Shown here: piece by piece, positions 1 to 7,399 of the stretch
Numbering within the stretch: the stretch's first letter is position 1
How the letters are laid out: every line of letters starts with the position of its first letter
Assembly (NCBI GenBank): GCA_030609245.1
Contig: JAUWCP010000036.1
Coordinates: 1-14,925 of the forward strand
DNA length: 14,925 bases
Origin: Hyphomicrobium sp.
GTDB taxonomy: Bacteria > Pseudomonadota > Alphaproteobacteria > Rhizobiales > Hyphomicrobiaceae
Direction of reading: 5' to 3'
Notes under the pieces: generated by a model
The model's input: the letters and a program-made list of their open reading frames with translations, nothing else
Database searches by the model: none
Told to the model about the DNA's origin: nothing
Translations under genes and position numbers: made by a program

Positions 1-460
1 AGTCACCTTTGGCCGCGCCGGCAATGGCAAGGACATTGTCGAGACTCATAACAGCGTCAGCGATGGCGATAGTTTTCACCGCGTCCCACAGGGTCTCGCC
101 ACTGCGTGCGCTATCTTCACTCGCCTCCTCTGCTAAGAGCAGCTTCACGGCGATCCAGAACAGAATGAGACCGCCGGCCATCGCCAGAATGGGCACGCCG
201 AGCAGCGATCCGACCGCCAGCGTGAACCCAATGCGCATGATGACGGCCGCGGCGGCGCCGAGAATGATGCCTACGACACGCTGGCGCGGGGGAAGTGTGC
301 GGCACGCAAGCCCGATGACAACGGCGTTGTCCCCCGCCAACACGATGTCGACGCCAATGATCTTGAGAACCGATAGGCCGTAGCTGCTCAACCCCAGACC
401 TTCAGCCAACTGCTCAAAGTTGAGGAAGCTACCTGCGTCAGCGATCATGCTTGCTGCCAT
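1..460 (-). CDS. TerC/YjbE-family integral membrane protein (putative metal transport), 3' end outside the window
   Basis: Reading leftward from an ATG at 460, the frame stays open to the window edge and gives 153 residues. Two hallmark acidic membrane motifs of the TerC family are visible: VDIVLAGDNAVVIGLA near residues 34-49 and IADAVMSLDNVLAIAGAA near 132-149. Between them lie hydrophobic stretches (about 65-85 and 88-106) and a short charged, acidic loop. The spacing and sequence resemble the YjbE-type TerC subfamily, whose members are inner-membrane proteins linked to Mn2+ or other metal export. The substrate here is an inference from the family. A second in-frame ATG at 448 is possible; no strong ribosome-binding site separates the two. 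The gene is downstream of, and on the same strand as, the DMT transporter, 188 nt away. I looked for a yybP-ykoY manganese riboswitch in that gap and did not recognise one. Confidence 0.85.
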   Translation of the reverse strand, partial: MAASMIADAGSFLNFEQLAEGLGLSSYGLSVLKIIGVDIVLAGDNAVVIGLACRTLPPRQRVVGIILGAAAAVIMRIGFTLAVGSLLGVPILAMAGGLILFWIAVKLLLAEEASEDSARSGETLWDAVKTIAIADAVMSLDNVLAIAGAAKGD

Positions 461-613
461 CCCGCTCTACGGACCTCACCTGCTTACCCGGAGGGGCTGG
501 CTAAACTCTGAAAAGAGGCATTTTGCGACGCTTCTGCGTGCGGGCTCGGGCCTGATTTAGGGGAGCACCGCGGCCAAGGCAACACTCGGCAGCCTCGTTT
601 TTTCCGTAGACCC

Positions 614-630
614 TCGTGCACCACGCACGA
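614..630 (-). terminator. Small hairpin after the DMT transporter gene, weak terminator candidate
   Basis: A perfect 6-bp stem (TCGTGC/GCACGA) with a 5-nt loop lies 19 nt past the minus-strand stop codon. No U-tract follows on the minus strand; the A/T run at 598-603 has the wrong polarity there. Termination is therefore only a possibility. Confidence 0.2.
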
Positions 631-648
631 TCTGCGGCGCGCTAGCAC

Positions 649-1647
649 TCAATCCTTTAAGCGCAACGGCGTCAGGCTTTGCGGATCAATGTCTTCGTCA
701 GGCACGATCGCCTTGTTCTTGCGCGCCATTTGCGCCTCGCGATGCGTGACGTAAAGAGCAGCAGCAAAAATAATGATGGCACCAACCCAGGTCCAACCGT
801 CGATGAGTTCTCCGAACGCCAAGTAGCCGACGAGCACCGCGAACGGCAGGCGGCTGAACTTGAATGTCATGACCATAGAAGCATCGGAAACGGCATAGCC
901 GCGCACCAGCGTCATGTGTCCGAGGACCGCAAAGAGGCCCATCAGCACCAACAGGGGCCACAATTCCAGTGGCGGCCAGGTCCACACGAAAAGCGCCGGT
1001 ATGAGCGATAGCGGCGTTAGCAGGAGATTGGTGATGAAGACGATGCGATCAGCATCGTCCGTCGAGGTGAGCTGCTTCACAAGCGGGCCAATGACCCCGA
1101 TCGCCATAGCCGATGTAAGCGCCGCAATCTGACCAAAGCCGAAGGCCGACCCCGCGGGCCGCAGGATGACCATCGCGCCGAGAAAACCCACGGCAAGCGC
1201 GGTCCATCGGCGCGTACCGACGTGCTCGCCGAGCAGGAGAATCGCAAATAGCGTACCGAACAGGGGCGAAAGGAAATTGATCGCGGTCACCTCGCCGATG
1301 GGGAGCAACGCGAGCGCTTGGAAGAACGCCGTCATCGAGATGAAGCTCAGTATGACGCGCGTTCCGTAGAGCCGGAACTGGCTCGTCTTGACGAGCGACA
1401 TGCCCCGCCATGCAAAGAGCGGCAGCATCCACACCACACAGAAGAAGTTGCGAAAGAAGAGCACCTGGGCCGGGTCCATGCCCGACAGCGCCGCACTGCG
1501 CCCCACAGCGGCAATGCCAACGAGGAGCACCATGGAAACGGTGACAAGGAGAAACGCTGCGGCCGGATGATCGTGCTTGCCGGCCGAACCGCTCGCCTTC
1601 ACGGCCGAGGCAAGAGAACGCAAATTATCACGGGCGGCAGGTGACAC
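649..1647 (-). CDS. DMT superfamily (EamA domain) inner-membrane transporter
   Basis: The 332-residue protein contains about ten hydrophobic segments arranged as two EamA-type repeats, roughly residues 32-163 and 172-302. The N-terminus is short, polar and cytoplasmic, and the C-terminal tail (303-332) is charged. Recognisable family features are the FFRNFF stretch at 64-69, the GEVTAINFLSPLF segment at 118-130 with LLLGE at 137-141 closing repeat one, and AFGELIDGWTWVGA at 277-290 in repeat two. The family exports or takes up small metabolites such as amino acids, nucleosides or S-adenosylmethionine; the substrate cannot be read from the sequence. The start used is GTG at 1647, preceded by a GAGGAAG stretch about 12 nt upstream. 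The internal ATG at residue 39 would cut into the first membrane segment. It is divergent from the CDF exporter, with 192 nt between them. Confidence 0.88.
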   Translation of the reverse strand: MSPAARDNLRSLASAVKASGSAGKHDHPAAAFLLVTVSMVLLVGIAAVGRSAALSGMDPAQVLFFRNFFCVVWMLPLFAWRGMSLVKTSQFRLYGTRVILSFISMTAFFQALALLPIGEVTAINFLSPLFGTLFAILLLGEHVGTRRWTALAVGFLGAMVILRPAGSAFGFGQIAALTSAMAIGVIGPLVKQLTSTDDADRIVFITNLLLTPLSLIPALFVWTWPPLELWPLLVLMGLFAVLGHMTLVRGYAVSDASMVMTFKFSRLPFAVLVGYLAFGELIDGWTWVGAIIIFAAALYVTHREAQMARKNKAIVPDEDIDPQSLTPLRLKD

Positions 1648-1734
1648 TGAGATCTATTTCTTCCTCTTCCAGCAGCCGCTCTTACAATACGCGGGCGGAT
1701 ACGTCAGGGCCAACCGCGGCTCGTTTAGATCTCA
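1648..1734. repeat. 9-bp inverted repeat in the divergent promoter region of the DMT and CDF genes
   Basis: TGAGATCTA (1648-1656) and TAGATCTCA (1726-1734) are perfect inverted copies, 69 nt apart, in the 192-nt intergenic region. The first copy abuts the GTG start of the minus-strand gene. Each copy contains the palindrome AGATCT, so part of the match is automatic. It could be a pair of operator sites or chance. Confidence 0.25.
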
Positions 1735-1839
1735 TCAACCGCTACGCTGCAGCATACGTCTTGCTCTTACGCCACGGCGGCCTCACTTTGCGCTATGAAA
1801 TGAGGACCAGCGAGCGGCGATAACAGCACCAGGCGGGAA

Positions 1840-2754
1840 ATGGGAAGCCAGCACAACCACACAAGCGGCAATTTGCTAAATGAGCGCAGGCTCTTTTGGG
1901 CCTGCCTGTTGACGGCAATAACCATGGTCGCTGAGGCCGTGGGTGGCGTTATTTCAGGCTCACTGGCGCTGCTCGCCGACGCCGGTCACATGCTAACCGA
2001 TACCGCTGCGTTGGCGCTCGCTTGGCTGTCTGTGCGTTTGGCAAGGCGGCCGGCCGACTGGAAGCGCACATATGGGTTCGACCGATTCCAGGTGCTTACC
2101 GCATTCACAAACGGGCTTTTGCTGTTTTTCATCTCGATTGCCATTTTTTACGAGGCAGTGTCGCGGCTATTCGAACCGGTCGAGGTGATGGGCGGCATCA
2201 TGCTGGTGATCGCTACGGCGGGGCTTATCGTCAACATCATCACGCTTACGATCTTGCGGCGGGGCGGCGAGGCCAATCTCAACGTGCGCGCTGCCGCACT
2301 TCATGTGCTCAGCGATCTGTTGGGGTCTGTTGCAGCAATCATCGCGGCCGTCGTGATCCTATGGACGGGCTGGATGCCAATCGACCCCCTGCTTTCAATG
2401 TTAATCACGCTGCTAATCCTGCGTAGCGCTTGGCTCATTACAAAGGAAGCCGCCCACATCCTGCTTGAAGCAGCACCACCCGGCCTCGATGTTCGCGAGG
2501 TCCAGAAAGACTTGGTATCGGCCATTCCCGAGGTTGAGTCCGTACACCACATCCACGCTTGGTCTTTGACCGAGGACCGCCGCCTGATGACACTGCACGT
2601 GCGCGTCAACCAAAAGTCCTCCCCGCCCGAAGATATCGCTGCGGCCATCAAGGCGCGCCTCAGGCAGTGCCACAACGTTGTTCACGCAACCGTGGAAATC
2701 GAGCACGGTGCGTGCTCCGATGCTGCAGCGCCGGAAGAATCTGCGAAGGTATAG
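1840..2754 (+). CDS. Cation diffusion facilitator (CzcD/ZitB-type), probable Zn2+ efflux
   Basis: This 304-residue protein has the CDF layout: six predicted membrane helices within about residues 17-204, then a cytoplasmic ferredoxin-like domain (about 213-288). The two transport-site motifs are DAGHMLTD (47-54) and HVLSD (155-159), giving an H50/D54 plus H155/D159 set. In the family this His-Asp-His-Asp combination is typical of zinc-selective CzcD/ZnT-like members that export the ion in exchange for protons. The C-terminal domain has the VHHIHAW segment (235-241) and further histidines suited to metal binding. The N-terminus carries only a few histidines (H5, H7) and there is no long His-rich loop between helices IV and V. 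The ATG at 1840 follows a modest AGGCGGG. The response regulator starts 76 nt downstream. Metal identity is inferred. Confidence 0.92.
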   Translation: MGSQHNHTSGNLLNERRLFWACLLTAITMVAEAVGGVISGSLALLADAGHMLTDTAALALAWLSVRLARRPADWKRTYGFDRFQVLTAFTNGLLLFFISIAIFYEAVSRLFEPVEVMGGIMLVIATAGLIVNIITLTILRRGGEANLNVRAAALHVLSDLLGSVAAIIAAVVILWTGWMPIDPLLSMLITLLILRSAWLITKEAAHILLEAAPPGLDVREVQKDLVSAIPEVESVHHIHAWSLTEDRRLMTLHVRVNQKSSPPEDIAAAIKARLRQCHNVVHATVEIEHGACSDAAAPEESAKV

Positions 2755-2830
2755 ATGCGGGCGCCCGAATTGGATGCCGCGACCAATCCTGCCCCACGAT
2801 TCCTCGCCTTTAGGTGCTACAAATAAGCCT

Positions 2831-3481
2831 ATGACAGAACCGCAGCCCGAATACGAGGCAGCCGCAAAGCGTCAAAAAATCGCGATCGCGGACAAAAACC
2901 CGGTTGTGCGCTCTGGCTTGCAGGATTTCATCGGGCGCGACGGACGCTTCCAAGTTGTCGGGACTTCACCCACTGGCGGCGAATTCCTCGAGCTCACCGA
3001 AAAGGTTGCCATCGATATTGCGGTCGTCGGCTGGGCGCTGCCCGATATGAATGGCGCTGACGTGCTGTCCGCACTCAAGCGCCGGCATTCGGGAGTGCGC
3101 GTTATTATTTACACCGGAGAGCCAGGCCTCGACGTGTTGCGGCAGTCTGTGCGGCTGGGTGCGTGGGGCTTCATTTCTAAGAGCGATGAGCCAGCCGTTC
3201 TCGTTGACACCATCGCCGCGGTCGCGCGGGGGCGCATGTCATTGCCCTACATCGACATGCAGGTGCTCACGAGCGATCTCTTAAAGGAACTGACCGGGCG
3301 CGAACGCGAGCTGCTCATTGCGCTCGCCAATGGCTGGACCAACCTGCAAATTGCCTCGCGCATCGGCATTTCACAAAATACGGTCAAGTATCACCTGAAG
3401 AACCTCTACGATAAGCTCGGCGTAAATAACCGAGCGATGGCTGTCGCCCTTTACATGTCCGCCACTAAAGACCAGCGCTGA
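2831..3481 (+). CDS. NarL/LuxR-type response regulator with a degenerate receiver (phosphoacceptor Asp replaced by Gly)
   Basis: The 216-residue protein has an N-terminal receiver-like domain (about 15-135) and a C-terminal LuxR helix-turn-helix (about 153-210). The latter shows the classic LTGRERELL, NLQIASRIGISQNTVKYHL and KLGVNNRAMA pattern, so DNA binding is well supported. In the receiver, D21 of the acidic pocket is kept but its usual partner is K22. T95 (YTGEP) and K117 (FISKSD) are kept. The phosphoacceptor position aligns with G67 in VVGWALPDMNG. Ordinary Asp phosphorylation is therefore unlikely unless D62 or D72 substitutes. The frame stays open upstream to 2678, but that part overlaps the CDF gene and shows no receiver homology, so the ATG at 2831 is preferred; its ribosome-binding site is weak. 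It lies directly upstream of sga on the same strand, so control of serine-cycle genes is plausible but unproven. Confidence 0.88.
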   Translation: MTEPQPEYEAAAKRQKIAIADKNPVVRSGLQDFIGRDGRFQVVGTSPTGGEFLELTEKVAIDIAVVGWALPDMNGADVLSALKRRHSGVRVIIYTGEPGLDVLRQSVRLGAWGFISKSDEPAVLVDTIAAVARGRMSLPYIDMQVLTSDLLKELTGRERELLIALANGWTNLQIASRIGISQNTVKYHLKNLYDKLGVNNRAMAVALYMSATKDQR

Positions 3482-3493
3482 ATAGCTGATTGG

Positions 3494-3527
3494 TGATTTG
3501 CGAAATCAGGGCGCGGCGTAATCGCCG
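3494..3527 (+). terminator. Two small hairpins after the response regulator gene, weak terminator candidates
   Basis: TGATTT-GCG-AAATCA (3494-3508) begins 13 nt after the stop codon. It is followed by CGGCG-TAAT-CGCCG (3514-3527). Neither is followed by a T-tract, so intrinsic termination is uncertain. Confidence 0.25.
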
Positions 3528-3630
3528 ACCGGCTTGGCGGCTCAACGGCAAACGGCTAGAGTATCCAAGGGTCGCGGCGAAGCAACACCAAGCATATCTC
3601 ATCTTAGCGAAGGGGATATTCTCGTAGCGA

Positions 3631-3653
3631 ATGGGTGGGTATTCCCTACCCAT
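3631..3653. promoter_or_regulatory. Strong hairpin/operator candidate upstream of sga
   Basis: ATGGGTGGG (3631-3639) pairs with CCTACCCAT (3645-3653) over nine base pairs, with one G-T wobble and a 5-nt loop. It sits 221 nt before the sga start and about 150 nt after the response regulator stop. No T-run follows. It could be a dyad operator for a regulator or a leader-RNA stem. Confidence 0.4.
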
Positions 3654-3873
3654 CTGGCTAGCCGAGCCACTACCCGACGGCGTTAAGTTGTTGCCCGATA
3701 GGGTGTTGCGCCGGGGTGGACAGACAGCGATGCTCCGAGCGCAAAACAGCCGATAACCTCGGAACTAGCAACGGGTCGCCGCGCGCGGGCGATATCGATC
3801 GTGAAGGACAAGTAGAACTGCCCACTCTGCGAAAAAATCACAAGATCTGACGGCAATTGGGAGGAAATACACA

Positions 3874-5088
3874 ATGCTCGTTGCGACGCATCTCTTTATT
3901 CCGGGACCTACGAACATTCCCGAGGCTGTCCGATCAGCTATGGACATCCGCATGGAAGACATGCGCGCACCAGATTTCTCCAAGTTTACATTGCCACTAT
4001 TCGAAGACCTCAAGAAAGCGTTCAAGCTCACAAAAGGGCGCGTGTTTATCTATCCCTCTTCCGGCACCGGCGCCTGGGAAGCTGCGATTTCCAATACCCT
4101 CAATCGCGGCGACAAGGTGCTGATGAGCAGCTTCGGCCAGTTCTCGATGTTGTGGGTCGATATGGCCAAGCGGTTAGGCCTTAACGTACAGGCTTTCGAA
4201 GAAGACTGGGGCATGGGTGTTCCGGTCGCAAAGTACGCCGAGGTCCTTGCCGCCGATAAGAATCACGAGATCAAGGCGGTCTTTGCCACCCACAATGAAA
4301 CAGCAACAGGCGTAACGAGTGACATTGCCGGCGTGCGCAAGGCGCTCAACGATGCAGGCCACCCAGCGCTGCTCTTTGTCGACGGTGTGAGTTCAGTCGG
4401 CTGCATTGATTTTCGCATGGAAGAGTGGGGCGTGGACCTATGCGTATCGGGTTCGCAAAAGGGCTTCATGCTGCCGACGGGCCTCGGCATCCTCGCCGTG
4501 AGCGACAAGGCGCTCGAAGCGCACAAGTCCTCAACGATGGAGCGCTGCTACTTCTCGTTTGAGGATATGGTCAAACACAATGACAACGGCTACTTCCCCT
4601 ACACGCCGGCCACGCAGTTGCTCCGCGGTCTTCGGGCCTCGCTCGATCTATTGTTCGCTGAAGGGCTCGAAAATGTCTTCGCGCGCCATCGCCGGCTCGC
4701 TGAGGGTGTCCGCAGGGCCGTCGACGCATGGGGCCTGAAGTTGTGCGCCGAAGAGCCGAAGTCGTACTCCAACACGGTTACCGCCATTCGCGTACCCGAA
4801 GGCATCGACAGCGCACAGGTCGTGAAGACGGCCTACTTCCGTTACAACCTATCGCTGGGCGTTGGCCTCACCAAGGTCGCGGGCAAGGTATTCCGCATAG
4901 GTCACCTCGGCGCGGTCGACGAGATCATGATCGGCGGCGCGCTGTTCGGCACGGAAATGGCGATGCGCGATTGCGGCATCGAGGTTGCACCTGGCTCAGG
5001 CATGGGCGCGGCCGTCGAGTACTTCCGTGAAACAACCACGGCCTCGGCCAATAACCGGTCTGAGGCCCGGCTGAAGCTCGCAAGCTAA
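3874..5088 (+). CDS. sga: Serine-glyoxylate aminotransferase (serine cycle)
   Basis: This enzyme transfers the amino group of L-serine to glyoxylate, giving hydroxypyruvate and glycine; glycine returns to serine hydroxymethyltransferase for the next C1 unit. It is a cytoplasmic fold-type I, class V PLP aminotransferase. The 404-residue length matches the roughly 400 residues usual for methylotroph Sga. Visible marks are the N-terminal IPGPTNIPEAV (9-19), the phosphate-binding SSGTGAWEA (62-70), HNETATGV (140-147), the cofactor aspartate in FVDGVSSVG (D170), and the Schiff-base lysine K196 in SGSQKGFMLPTGLG. The C-terminal RIGHLGAVDE motif is also typical. The ATG at 3874 has a strong GGGAGGA 8 nt upstream. 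A strong intrinsic terminator follows, so sga probably has its own transcript, and the other serine-cycle genes follow on the same strand. Confidence 0.96.
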   Translation: MLVATHLFIPGPTNIPEAVRSAMDIRMEDMRAPDFSKFTLPLFEDLKKAFKLTKGRVFIYPSSGTGAWEAAISNTLNRGDKVLMSSFGQFSMLWVDMAKRLGLNVQAFEEDWGMGVPVAKYAEVLAADKNHEIKAVFATHNETATGVTSDIAGVRKALNDAGHPALLFVDGVSSVGCIDFRMEEWGVDLCVSGSQKGFMLPTGLGILAVSDKALEAHKSSTMERCYFSFEDMVKHNDNGYFPYTPATQLLRGLRASLDLLFAEGLENVFARHRRLAEGVRRAVDAWGLKLCAEEPKSYSNTVTAIRVPEGIDSAQVVKTAYFRYNLSLGVGLTKVAGKVFRIGHLGAVDEIMIGGALFGTEMAMRDCGIEVAPGSGMGAAVEYFRETTTASANNRSEARLKLAS

Positions 5089-5097
5089 CGTGATTTT

Positions 5098-5123
5098 GAC
5101 GGTGCCTTTTGGCGCCGTCTTTT
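5098..5123 (+). terminator. Intrinsic terminator of sga
   Basis: A nine-base-pair stem, GACGGTGCC paired with GGCGCCGTC (one G-T wobble), closes a TTTT loop and is followed directly by TTTT. It begins 10 nt after the sga stop codon. This is the clearest rho-independent terminator in the window. It separates sga from mcl and implies a further promoter for mcl in 5124-5214. Confidence 0.85.
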
Positions 5124-5230
5124 CGCATGTATCGAAGATTGTCGGGCTCTAGCTTACGCGCAAGGCCAAGGCCCAAGTTTGCTAAGAAAATGAAACAACC
5201 AAGTAAAACCGCGCAGAGGAAACGCTACCA

Positions 5231-6187
5231 ATGAGCTATACCCTTCATTCCCTTCGCAAGGCTCGCTTGCAGCGCAGCGAGCTTGCCGTGCCCGGCTCGA
5301 ACGCAACAATGATCGAGAAGGCGGCCTCGAGCGCGGCCGACTATGTCTTTCTCGATTGCGAGGATGCGGTTGCGCCGCCCGACAAGGAGCAGGCCAGGAA
5401 GAACATCATCCAGGCTCTGAACGACATCGACTGGAAGGGCAAAGGCAAGACGGTCTCGGTGCGTATCAACGGCCTCGACACCCACTATATGTATCGGGAT
5501 GTCGTGGACATCATGGAGCAGGCCGGCTCCAAACTCGATACGATCTTGATCCCCAAAGTAGGCGTAGCAGCTGACGTCTACATGGTTGAATGCTTAATGA
5601 GCCAGATCGAGGAAGCCAAAGGCCTCAAGAACAAGGTTGCCACCGAAGCGCTGATCGAAACGCCATTGGGCATGGCGAACGTCGAAGCGATCGCCGCTGC
5701 CCCTAGCCGCCTTGAGGCGATGCACTTCGGCGTGGCCGATTATGCCGCGTTCAACAAGGCGCGCACGGTTGTTATCGGCGGCCTCAATCCCGACTATCCC
5801 GGCGATCAGTGGCACTTCGCGTTGTCGCGTATGACGGTTGCCTGCCGCGCCTATGGGCTACGGCCGATCGATGGGCCGTTCGGAGATTTCGCCGATCCCG
5901 ACGGCTACACGGCGGGCGCCAAGCGCGCCGCCGCGCTCGGCATCGAGGGCAAGTGGGCCATCCATCCCTCGCAGATCGAGCTTGCCAACGCCGTGTTTTC
6001 GCCGACGGCAAAAGAAGTCGAGCGCGCAGAACGCATCCTCGAAGCGCTCAAAGAAGCACAAGCTCAAGGCAAGGGCGCCGCTTCGCTTGACGGTAAGATG
6101 ATCGACGCGGCATCGGAAAAGATGGCGAAGAACCTCCTCGCCACCGCCGCCGCCATCAAGTCGGCCGAAGCCGCCCGCCAAAGCTGA
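5231..6187 (+). CDS. mcl: L-malyl-CoA lyase (serine cycle)
   Basis: This HpcH/HpaI (CitE-like) aldolase cleaves L-malyl-CoA to acetyl-CoA and glyoxylate, the step that releases acetyl-CoA and regenerates the amino acceptor for Sga. The 318-residue TIM-barrel protein shows RSELAVPGSN (15-24), the FLDCEDAVAPPDK segment (40-52), VSVRING (75-81, R78), the Mg2+ ligand glutamate in ALIETPLGMANVEAIA (E143) and FGVADYAAF (166-174, D170). It also shows the IDGPFGDFADPDGY and KWAIHPSQI stretches expected of malyl/citramalyl-CoA lyases. Length agrees with methylotroph Mcl. The ATG at 5231 has AGAGGA at 5215-5220. mtkA begins 31 nt downstream, so the two are almost certainly co-transcribed. Some homologues also act on beta-methylmalyl-CoA; this is not decidable here, but the neighbours favour the serine-cycle role. 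Confidence 0.95.
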   Translation: MSYTLHSLRKARLQRSELAVPGSNATMIEKAASSAADYVFLDCEDAVAPPDKEQARKNIIQALNDIDWKGKGKTVSVRINGLDTHYMYRDVVDIMEQAGSKLDTILIPKVGVAADVYMVECLMSQIEEAKGLKNKVATEALIETPLGMANVEAIAAAPSRLEAMHFGVADYAAFNKARTVVIGGLNPDYPGDQWHFALSRMTVACRAYGLRPIDGPFGDFADPDGYTAGAKRAAALGIEGKWAIHPSQIELANAVFSPTAKEVERAERILEALKEAQAQGKGAASLDGKMIDAASEKMAKNLLATAAAIKSAEAARQS

Positions 6188-6218
6188 GCAAGAAACGCAT
6201 AATTCCAGGGAGTTCGAC

Positions 6219-7385
6219 ATGGACATTCACGAGTATCAGGCGAAGGAACTACTCGCCAAATTCGGAGTACCGATCCCGCGTGGCGCTCTTGCCTATAGCC
6301 CTGAGCAGGCGACGTACCGAGCCACCGAGATCGGCGGCAACAGGTGGGTCGTCAAAGCGCAAATCCATTCGGGAGCGCGCGGCAAGGCCGGCGGCATCAA
6401 GGTGTGCTCGGACGACACCGAGATCCAGCGCGCCGCCGAGGAGCTACTTGGCAAAATGCTTGTCACCCACCAGACCGGTCCCGCCGGCAAGCTCGTGTCG
6501 CGCCTCTATATCGAGGAAGCGACTGACATCGCGAAAGAGATCTACCTCGCGTTCGTGATGGACCGCGCCACCGAGCGAATCATGGTCGTCGCCTCGGCGG
6601 CGGGCGGCATGGAGATCGAAGAGATCTCCACCAAGCAGCCCGAGACCATCATCCGCGTCTCCGTCGATCCGGCGGTGGGCATGCAGCGGTTCCAGGCACG
6701 AGAAGTGGCATATGGCTTGGGCGTCGATCCTGAGATCATCACCAAACTGGTGCCGACCATCATGGGGTGCTATCGCGCGTTTCGCGATCTCGACGCGACG
6801 ATGGTCGAAATCAACCCGCTCGTCGTTACCAAGGACAAGAACCTGTTCGCGCTCGACGCGAAGATGTCCTTCGATGACAACGCGCTCTTCCGCCGCCCGC
6901 ACATCGCGGAGCTGCGCGACAAGAGCCAGGAGGATCCGCGAGAGACCTATGCTTCCGACCGTGGCCTAGCCTATGTCGGTCTCGATGGTAATATCGGTTG
7001 CGTTGTCAACGGCGCCGGTCTCGCCATGGCGACGCTCGACATGATTAAGCTCGCTGGTGGCGAGCCTGCAAACTTCCTCGACATCGGCGGCGGCGCCTCG
7101 CCAGAACGCGTGGCCAAATCGTTCAAGGCCGTCTTGAAGGACAATAACGTCAAGACGCTGCTCTTGAACGTGTTTGCCGGCATCAATCGCTGCGATTGGG
7201 TGGCCAAGGGCGTTGTCGACGCAGTGAAAGAGCTCGACATCAAGATGCCCATCATCGTCCGGCTCGCCGGAACCAACGTGGAAGAAGGCCGCCGCATACT
7301 CAATGAGAACGACCTCTCCGTCATCACCGCGGAAACGCTCGCAGAAGCGGCCGAAAAGGCCGTCGCCGCCACCAAGGCCGCCTAA
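6219..7385 (+). CDS. mtkA: Malate thiokinase (malate-CoA ligase) beta subunit
   Basis: Together with MtkB this subunit forms L-malyl-CoA from malate, CoA and ATP, feeding malyl-CoA lyase. The 388-residue protein has the succinyl-CoA synthetase beta layout: an N-terminal ATP-grasp domain beginning MDIHEYQAKELL, with VVKAQIHSGARGKAGGIKV (44-62) binding nucleotide and MVEINPLVV (195-203) supplying Mg2+ ligands. A C-terminal CoA-ligase domain carries GNIGCVVNGAGLAMATLD (257-274), FLDIGGGAS (286-294) and RLAGTNVEEGRRIL (348-361). The sequence alone cannot fully exclude a TCA-cycle succinyl-CoA synthetase (sucC). The position between mcl and mtkB/ppc, with sga upstream and no sucAB nearby, makes the malate enzyme far more likely. 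The ATG at 6219 has GGGAG about 7 nt upstream. Confidence 0.93.
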   Translation: MDIHEYQAKELLAKFGVPIPRGALAYSPEQATYRATEIGGNRWVVKAQIHSGARGKAGGIKVCSDDTEIQRAAEELLGKMLVTHQTGPAGKLVSRLYIEEATDIAKEIYLAFVMDRATERIMVVASAAGGMEIEEISTKQPETIIRVSVDPAVGMQRFQAREVAYGLGVDPEIITKLVPTIMGCYRAFRDLDATMVEINPLVVTKDKNLFALDAKMSFDDNALFRRPHIAELRDKSQEDPRETYASDRGLAYVGLDGNIGCVVNGAGLAMATLDMIKLAGGEPANFLDIGGGASPERVAKSFKAVLKDNNVKTLLLNVFAGINRCDWVAKGVVDAVKELDIKMPIIVRLAGTNVEEGRRILNENDLSVITAETLAEAAEKAVAATKAA

Positions 7386-7399
7386 AAGGGAGACCGCTC

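Larger units (their letters stand above)
3482..3873. other. 392-nt gene-free region upstream of sga; likely promoter and leader
   Basis: I found no credible gene in this stretch. Two short minus-strand frames that start in or cross it have no recognisable protein features, and one starts inside the hairpin at 3631-3653. It holds that hairpin, a GGCTAGCC palindrome just after it (3656-3663), two CTACCC repeats (3646-3651 and 3670-3675), and overlapping short palindromes GATATC/ATCGAT/CGATCG near 3791-3801. The ribosome-binding site of sga (GGGAGGA, 3859-3865, 8 nt from the ATG) is strong. No convincing -35/-10 pair stood out. In Methylorubrum extorquens the LysR-type regulator QscR acts upstream of sga; I could not identify a specific binding site for such a protein here. 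Confidence 0.6.

Noticed and set aside
461..648. Possible yybP-ykoY manganese riboswitch upstream of the TerC/YjbE-type gene
   Set aside because: I read the minus strand of this gap for the conserved riboswitch core and could not find it; the association of this riboswitch with TerC genes alone is not evidence.
2678..2830. N-terminal extension of the response regulator
   Set aside because: The frame is open, but the first part overlaps the CDF gene and none of it resembles a receiver or other domain; the ATG at 2831 starts close to the first receiver strand.
3465..3653. 62-residue minus-strand frame after the response regulator
   Set aside because: It has no ribosome-binding site or recognisable features, overlaps the regulator's 3' end and starts inside the hairpin at 3631-3653.
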